Origin: Photobacterium lipolyticum
Lineage (GTDB): Bacteria; Pseudomonadota; Gammaproteobacteria; Enterobacterales; Vibrionaceae
NCBI RefSeq assembly: GCF_003026475.1
Contig: NZ_PYMC01000001.1
Coordinates: forward strand, 124,001 to 188,000
Length of the DNA: 64,000 nt
Direction of reading: 5' to 3'
A model generated the notes under the pieces. It was not told where the DNA came from and ran no database searches. It was given only the letters and a program-made list of their open reading frames with translations. A program made the translations under genes and the position numbers. Position 1 is the first letter of the stretch. The number at the start of each line of letters is the position of its first letter. Positions 58,806 to 64,000 of the stretch are shown piece after piece.

Positions 58806-59315
58806 ATGCCAAGACTATTAATTAAACGTTTCTTGCCAAGCCATGAGCTTATAAAACGTCAGAAAGCCCTGAAGATATTTGGCAATGTACTGTATAACCC
58901 CAATTTGTGGTGCCTGAACCGCCGTTCGGCATCGGGGGCCTTTGCTGTCGGTCTGTTTATGGCATTTGTTCCTCTGCCCAGTCAAATGATCATGGCCGCA
59001 GGGCTGGCCGTTCTACTCGGTGTGAACCTGCCTTTGTCTGTCGCCTTGGTTTGGGTCAGTAACCCAATAACCATGCCCGTACTTTTCTATGGTGCCTATA
59101 AAGTGGGAGCCTGGTTGATGAATACGCCCCATCAGCCTTTTCACTTTGAACTGTCCTGGGAATTTCTACTGCACCAAATGAGCCAAATCGGTCCTCCTTT
59201 CCTGTTAGGCTGCTTTGTCAGCAGTATGCTGTTCGCGCTGTTGGGCTACTTTGGTATCCGAGGCCTATGGCGCTACTCTGTCGTTCGAAGCTGGAACAAG
59301 CGTAAATCCCGCTAA
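58806..59315 (+). CDS. DUF2062 membrane protein
   Basis: 169 residues from ATG 58806 (MPRLLIKRFLPSHELI); the TTG at 58782 is unlikely. Two or three membrane segments (SGAFAVGLFMAFVPLPSQMI, then MAAGLAVLLGVNLPL, LVWVSNPITMPVLFYGAYKVG) with the typical DUF2062 PxxP and NPIT motif. Function unknown. It is divergent from comEC. Confidence 0.88.
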   Translation: MPRLLIKRFLPSHELIKRQKALKIFGNVLYNPNLWCLNRRSASGAFAVGLFMAFVPLPSQMIMAAGLAVLLGVNLPLSVALVWVSNPITMPVLFYGAYKVGAWLMNTPHQPFHFELSWEFLLHQMSQIGPPFLLGCFVSSMLFALLGYFGIRGLWRYSVVRSWNKRKSR

Positions 59316-59463
59316 TAGTATAAATACTTGTCTTATATAACCATATACAGCAAACGCTTCAGAACTCCTGAACTTGAAGTGAGAGTGAATTAACGACAAT
59401 ATTTTCAACATTCAACACGTATTCACCATTATCTTGGCACTACTCACATATCTCCCTTTCACA

Positions 59464-59490
59464 AAAAACGGAGCCAGAGGCTCCGTTTTT
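59464..59490. terminator. Bidirectional terminator between the DUF2062 gene and lolE
   Basis: A 12-bp stem AAAAACGGAGCC / GGCTCCGTTTTT with a 3-base AGA loop. The A- and T-runs suit both strands. Confidence 0.92.
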
Positions 59491-59513
59491 AGGTTTATTT
59501 CCGACAGTCGCCG

Positions 59514-60758
59514 CTATTTAGCACTCAACACCTGCGCAGGATGCAATGCACTGGCTCGTCTGGCCGGATACCAGGTTGCCAGTAAACTTAAGGCAATGGC
59601 CGTCATGGTGACAATGGCAACATCCTGAATCGCCAGCTCGGTCGGTAAAAAATCGACAAAATAGATATCACCTGACAGAAATTGATGGCCAATAAGACCT
59701 TCTAAACCTTGTATCAGGCGAGTCAGGTTTACCGCGACAAGTGAACCTATCGCCGAACCAATCAGGCTTCCTACAACACCAGATAAAATACCATGCCAGA
59801 TAAAAATCGATTTCACTAAACCATCGCTTGCGCCCATCGTGCGTAAAATGGCGATATCCGGGGCACGATCTTTCACCGCCATCATCAGGGTCGATACAAT
59901 ATTAAAGCAGGCAACACCAATCACCAGCACCATGACCAGGTACATAATGGTCCGTACCATCTGGATATCACGATAAAGATAACCAAACTTTTGTGTCCAG
60001 CTTTTCAGATAGACATACACGGGTAAGGTAAAGCCAACTTCTTTCACTATATATTGGGCATCCAGCACTTTATCGACATTGATCGAAATTCCGGAAACAC
60101 CCTCGCCCATCGATAGATATTGCTGGGCATCGTTTAACGGAACCAGCGCAAAATTATGATCAATCTGCCCGCCCAAGGCCAGCAAACCTGCGACTTGCAG
60201 CCGAATACGATGCGGTGCTTTAAGCTTCAGTGCCGGATCAGAATTCGGGATCATCGCCGTGATCCAATCGCCGACATCGATACCTAATTTATCCGCGACA
60301 CCCTGACCAATAATGATCTGTTTTTTTCCCGCTGAAAGCTGCTGCCAGGCATTATCTTTCACATATTGAGGTAAAGCGCTGATCTGTATCTCAGACTGCG
60401 GATCCACCCCCCGTACTTCCACGGCTTTTAAGTTGCTGCCTTTTTCTAATAGAGCCGTAAACGAAATATACGGTGCCGCCCCCGTCACTCTAGGGTGCAG
60501 CCTGACGGTTTCCAGTACTGATTGCCATTCAGTAAAAGGCGGTTCCACCGCTTCCAGCTCGCCATGAGGGATCACCGCCAGCACCCGATTTTGCAGCTCA
60601 CGCTCAAAACCGTTCATCGCAGATAATCCGATGATGATCACTGCGACGCCAACTGCGATACCCAAGGTGGAAGAGATCGAAATAAACGACACCAGTCTAT
60701 TTCGTTGTTTGGCACGGCTAAAACGGCTGCCGATATAAAGCGATAACGGTCGGAACAT
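59514..60758 (-). CDS. lolE: Lipoprotein-releasing system permease LolE
   Basis: 414 residues, four membrane segments with a large periplasmic domain between the first and second (FtsX-type). N-terminus [27 protein letters not shown]. With LolC and LolD releases outer-membrane lipoproteins to LolA. The ATG overlaps the lolD stop by one base. Confidence 0.95.
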   Translation of the reverse strand: MFRPLSLYIGSRFSRAKQRNRLVSFISISSTLGIAVGVAVIIIGLSAMNGFERELQNRVLAVIPHGELEAVEPPFTEWQSVLETVRLHPRVTGAAPYISFTALLEKGSNLKAVEVRGVDPQSEIQISALPQYVKDNAWQQLSAGKKQIIIGQGVADKLGIDVGDWITAMIPNSDPALKLKAPHRIRLQVAGLLALGGQIDHNFALVPLNDAQQYLSMGEGVSGISINVDKVLDAQYIVKEVGFTLPVYVYLKSWTQKFGYLYRDIQMVRTIMYLVMVLVIGVACFNIVSTLMMAVKDRAPDIAILRTMGASDGLVKSIFIWHGILSGVVGSLIGSAIGSLVAVNLTRLIQGLEGLIGHQFLSGDIYFVDFLPTELAIQDVAIVTMTAIALSLLATWYPARRASALHPAQVLSAK

Positions 60759-61447
60759 CAGGCTACCTCTACCTGAACTAACTCACCATCTTGCATGTGC
60801 ATGCAGCGATCAAGCTTAGCGGCTAATTCGTTATCATGAGTAACCACCAGAAAAGCCGTCCCCGACTCTTTATTGAGCTTACGCATCAGATCGTAAATCT
60901 CTAATGCCGTTTTATGGTCCAGGTTACCGGTCGGTTCATCGGCCAGCACGACCGATGGGTTATTAACTAACGCACGGGCAAAAGCCACTCGCTGACGCTC
61001 CCCGCCACTTAATTCAGAGGGCCGGTGTTCATAACGGTGGCTCAAGCCGACCAAATTAAGAATATCTTTGGCTTTCGCTTCTGCCTTATCAGTTGCAATA
61101 CCGGCGATCAAAAGAGGCATCGCAACATTTTCCATTGCGCTGAAATCAGACAGCAGATGGTGAAACTGGTAAACAAAACCAAGTTCCTGATTACGGATCT
61201 TGGCCTGTTTATTGGCATTCATCGCATTCAGCTTCTGGCCTTTGAAAAACACATCCCCCCCGGTCGGTTCATCTAATGCACCAAGCAGGTGTAATAAGGT
61301 ACTTTTACCAGAACCCGATGAACCAACAATCGCGACCAATTCACCGGCATCAATAGCAAAACCGACGCCTTTCAATACTTCGGTTTCAAGCTGGGCTTCA
61401 CGGTACACTTTACGCAAACCATGACAAACTAATAACGAATTACTCAT
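60758..61447 (-). CDS. lolD: Lipoprotein-releasing ABC ATPase LolD
   Basis: 229 residues from ATG 61447 ([18 protein letters not shown]); an ATG at 61483 would run 12 codons into lolC. Walker [17 protein letters not shown], signature [16 protein letters not shown], Walker [13 protein letters not shown]. Overlaps the end of lolC by 8 bases. Confidence 0.96.
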   Translation of the reverse strand: MSNSLLVCHGLRKVYREAQLETEVLKGVGFAIDAGELVAIVGSSGSGKSTLLHLLGALDEPTGGDVFFKGQKLNAMNANKQAKIRNQELGFVYQFHHLLSDFSAMENVAMPLLIAGIATDKAEAKAKDILNLVGLSHRYEHRPSELSGGERQRVAFARALVNNPSVVLADEPTGNLDHKTALEIYDLMRKLNKESGTAFLVVTHDNELAAKLDRCMHMQDGELVQVEVA

Positions 61448-62672
61448 AACGCAGTGCCTCCGCAGGACAAACAGATGCCGCACGATAAGAAGGAAAAATA
61501 GTTGCTAATAAACTCAGAAAGATAGCGCCCAGAATAACAAGGATAACTTGTACAGGTTCAACGACCACAGGCAGTGAGCCTCCGACCATCAACAGTTGCA
61601 CTCCCAGTACAGACAGAACGGAATTGAGGTTGAGTGCCAATATCGTACCTAGCAGGCCGCCGCTAATCGCACCGATAACACCGCTGCTTGCCCCCTGAAC
61701 CATAAACACCGCCAGTATCTGGCGATTCGTCATACCTTGAGTTTTTAAGATGGCGACCTCGGCTTGTTTTTCCATTACCACCATGATCAAAGCGGAGATA
61801 ATATTAAAGGCGGCGACACCGATAATCAGGCCCAGCATTAAGCCCATCATGTTCTTTTCCATTTTTACCGCCTGAAACAACTCACCACGCTGCTCTCGCC
61901 AGTCAGACCATACCCAATCATTCGGCATCGTCATTTTTGCCAGCTCAGTCACAGCAAAGGGATCATCTAAAAACAGCCGCCAGCCTGACATCTGATCCGC
62001 TTTAAACCTAAGGAGTTTTCCGGCATCGGTAATATTAGTCAGGATCAGTTGCTTATCGACATCGGAACCGGTATTAAATATCCCTTCCACCTGAAAATTG
62101 CGTTGGCTGGGAATCCGCCCTAATGGCGTATACTGACTGGCACTGGTTACCATCAGGCGAACCTTGTCACCGACCTTGACACCCAGTTGAACAGCTAATG
62201 CCTGACCGATCACGACCCGGTAGCTGCCTGGTGTCAGGTTCTCTAACTTACCCCGTGTCATATTAAATGCGACGGGCTCATAAAATTCCGGGGCAATCCC
62301 CATAAGGCTTCCGGCGGCTAATGATGAGGCACTTTGCAACACTGCCTCACCTCGGGTGATCGGGGTAACGCGTGTCACATGAGGCAGTTGTTCCAGTGAC
62401 GGCGGAGGCGTACTCGAAATTATCATTCGGTGATCGGTTGGCGACTCAGTTTGAGAAACGGGTTGGGAGATCACTGCCTGCGGCAACACCCCCAAAATGC
62501 GCTCCTTCAATTGTTGTTCGAAACCATTCATGACAGACAGTACGGTTACCAGCGCTAATACGCCAATAGTAATGCCTGCCGTTGACATATAAGAGACAAA
62601 ACGGCTGAAACGGTCACCGGAACGACCTCGCAGATAACGCAGACCGATAAAAAAAGATACTGGATGAAACAT
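61440..62672 (-). CDS. lolC: Lipoprotein-releasing system permease LolC
   Basis: 410 residues, FtsX-type permease paralogous to LolE (start [29 protein letters not shown]). Interacts with LolA. First gene of the lolCDE operon; divergent from the PilZ-fold gene, 186 bases apart. Confidence 0.95.
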   Translation of the reverse strand: MFHPVSFFIGLRYLRGRSGDRFSRFVSYMSTAGITIGVLALVTVLSVMNGFEQQLKERILGVLPQAVISQPVSQTESPTDHRMIISSTPPPSLEQLPHVTRVTPITRGEAVLQSASSLAAGSLMGIAPEFYEPVAFNMTRGKLENLTPGSYRVVIGQALAVQLGVKVGDKVRLMVTSASQYTPLGRIPSQRNFQVEGIFNTGSDVDKQLILTNITDAGKLLRFKADQMSGWRLFLDDPFAVTELAKMTMPNDWVWSDWREQRGELFQAVKMEKNMMGLMLGLIIGVAAFNIISALIMVVMEKQAEVAILKTQGMTNRQILAVFMVQGASSGVIGAISGGLLGTILALNLNSVLSVLGVQLLMVGGSLPVVVEPVQVILVILGAIFLSLLATIFPSYRAASVCPAEALRYE

Positions 62673-62858
62673 AGAATTGAGAAATCGTCCTTATGGGGAT
62701 TAAAGCAAGAATACCTGTTGCAGGCAGTGATTACCATTCAGTGGCGCAAAAGTAATGCAAAAACAGTGAGTAAAATCTATACGGTCAGTTCCGTTTACTT
62801 GCTCGAACGCGATACCTAAGTGATAATCGAATAATAGTTAATTAATTATGAGTGCGAC

Positions 62859-63428
62859 ATGAATCAGGATGAGTATTTTTCAGTCAATACCGGGCTAACC
62901 ATCAATGTCGAGCCACTCGGCGGTGACGAACACTTGCCCGATGAGCTTGATTTTATTAAGGAAATCCCGCCTCTGTTTCGTGTCGCCAGTGAGTGCAGTG
63001 GCCTGGAAGAGAGCGCAGATCGATCTCTCGCGGGATTTGGCAAAGATGAGAGTAAAGCCTTATTAGCGTATCTCGCTGCACAAAACAGTAAAATCAACTT
63101 GTTACTCTCTTTTGTGTTATCTCAACAGGATGATCCTGCTATTCGGTATACCACCGAAACTTTTGGAGCCAGTAAACTCACCTACCTCTCAGGTACGCCT
63201 TTTATTGTCGGCAACTCTGTTCGCGTTAAGCTATTTTTAGACCATCCTCCCGCAGCCATCTACTGCTATGCCGAGGTGAGCAACTGTGAAGCCAAAGATG
63301 ACAAATTTGAAGTGACGCTGCGCTATAATCGGTTACAGGAAGAAGATCGGGATCTGCTGATCCGTGCTGCACTGAATATTCAACAAAAACTTCTGCGCCA
63401 ACGCGCCCAACAGCGAACAGATGCATAA
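62859..63428 (+). CDS. PilZ-fold protein, likely PlzB homologue
   Basis: 189 residues. The C-terminal part (FVLSQQDDPAIRYTTETFGASKL, VRVKLFLDHPPAAIYCYAEVSNC, LRYNRLQEEDRDLLIRAALN) fits the PilZ barrel, but the c-di-GMP motif RxxxR and DxSxxG is not seen; the expected site reads ETFGASKL. It is probably unable to bind c-di-GMP in the usual way. It lies next to mfd, as VC1885 (plzB) does in V. cholerae, from memory. Separated from mfd by 9 bases. Confidence 0.8.
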   Translation: MNQDEYFSVNTGLTINVEPLGGDEHLPDELDFIKEIPPLFRVASECSGLEESADRSLAGFGKDESKALLAYLAAQNSKINLLLSFVLSQQDDPAIRYTTETFGASKLTYLSGTPFIVGNSVRVKLFLDHPPAAIYCYAEVSNCEAKDDKFEVTLRYNRLQEEDRDLLIRAALNIQQKLLRQRAQQRTDA

Positions 63429-63437
63429 TTAAGTCTC

Positions 63438-64000
63438 ATGAAATCATTATCTATACTCTCTCTTCCCTTACCGAGTAAAAAAGGGGATAACCGTTTCATT
63501 GGTAACTTATCAGGCGCCGCCCTGGCCCTGTCTGTCGCGGAACTGGCGCATACACACCAGGGCCCGGTACTGGTTGTTGTTCCTGACACTCAAACCGCAC
63601 TGCGTCTGCAACCAGAAGTCTGTCAGTTTACCGATGTTGAAGTGAGTGTGTTCCCCGATTGGGAAACCTTGCCGTACGATAATTTTTCACCGCATCAGGA
63701 TATTATTTCTGACCGTTTGGCGCGTCTTTATAAGCTACCTACTCAGGAAACGGGCATTATTCTGGTTCCTATCAGTACCTTATTGCAGCGCTTAACGCCG
63801 CGTGAATTTATTCACCAGCATGCCTTAATGGTCAGCAATGGTGATCGCCTGTCCCTCGATAAACTTCGCCTACAACTTGAAGCATCCGGCTACCGTCACG
63901 TCGATCAAGTGATGGAGCACGGTGAATACGCGAGCCGGGGCTCATTACTCGACCTGTTTCCAATGGGCAGCAATCACCCCTACCGGATCGACTTTTTTGA
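63438..64000 (+). CDS. mfd: Transcription-repair coupling factor Mfd, N-terminal part
   Basis: Starts MKSLSILSLPLPSKKGDN, then VVVPDTQTALRL, VFPDWETLPYDNFSPHQDI and QHALMVSNGDRLSLDKL. This is the UvrB-like N-terminal module that recruits UvrA. The gene runs off the right edge after about 188 codons (full length is about 1150). Confidence 0.96.
   Translation, partial: MKSLSILSLPLPSKKGDNRFIGNLSGAALALSVAELAHTHQGPVLVVVPDTQTALRLQPEVCQFTDVEVSVFPDWETLPYDNFSPHQDIISDRLARLYKLPTQETGIILVPISTLLQRLTPREFIHQHALMVSNGDRLSLDKLRLQLEASGYRHVDQVMEHGEYASRGSLLDLFPMGSNHPYRIDFF

Noticed and set aside
1-64000. A new phage-defence, CRISPR or mobile-gene system
   Set aside because: No CRISPR-like repeats, integrase, toxin-antitoxin pair or defence gene set is visible; gene content is core metabolism, envelope and chromosome maintenance.

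Overview
The window looks like chromosomal DNA of a member of the Vibrionaceae, most likely Photobacterium or a close relative. The evidence is the complete mukFEB condensin set with cmoM and elyC beside it, torECA (the torE-containing TMAO reductase order of marine Vibrionales), a YehS/DUF1456 protein, a DUF2982-like membrane protein, and the lolCDE / PilZ protein / mfd neighbourhood known from Vibrio. The genus is an inference from gene content and order; I see no rRNA, tRNA, CRISPR array or prophage.

Layout. 1-2300: end of modD, a hotdog thioesterase, and a two-gene operon of a DUF134 helix-turn-helix protein and a NifX-like protein with a His/Cys-rich tail, preceded by a palindromic candidate operator. 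2281-7703: queE, a very large lipoprotein of unknown function, and asnS. 7856-14504: yehS, an operon of a cNMP/CBS/DUF294 protein with a DEDDh-type exonuclease, a BCCT betaine/choline-type transporter, and aspartate aminotransferase. 14619-16640: three small poorly known genes, one with a histone-H1-like Lys/Ala/Pro tail. 16674-21806: the hexose-phosphate uptake system in the order uhpT-uhpA-uhpB-uhpC, with a long leader hairpin before uhpT. 22289-25425: ldtD, ycbK and ycbL (cell wall). 25885-28054: a CosR/EctR-like MarR regulator with a double operator, a LysR regulator and a TauE/SafE exporter.

28178-37598 is an aspartate/asparagine/malate module: a HypT-like LysR regulator, aspartate racemase, an IS6-type remnant, aspartase (aspA), periplasmic asparaginase (ansB), a second HypT-like LysR regulator, a dicarboxylate/amino-acid:cation symporter and NAD-malic enzyme. 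Together these could take asparagine, D-aspartate or L-aspartate to fumarate and malate, then pyruvate. The torECA operon (37731-41639, convergent with maeA) adds anaerobic TMAO respiration; no torD lies beside it.

41791-43918 holds a Sel1-repeat protein and a second lipoprotein. 44202-53297 carries mukF-mukE-mukB and cmoM on the minus strand, elyC on the plus strand, then kdsB, and 53297-58713 carries ycaR, lpxK, msbA and comEC. 58806 to the end holds a DUF2062 membrane protein, the lolC-lolD-lolE lipoprotein sorting operon, a divergent PilZ-fold protein, and the first 188 codons of mfd.

Most of the window is ordinary core genome. I did not find a convincing new multi-gene system. The points most worth a second look are the double CosR/EctR-type operator at 25751-25789, the aspartate module with two paralogous HypT-like regulators and a LysR-type box, the uhpT leader hairpin, the DUF134/NifX-like pair with its palindrome, and an internally deleted IS6 element with both ends still visible.
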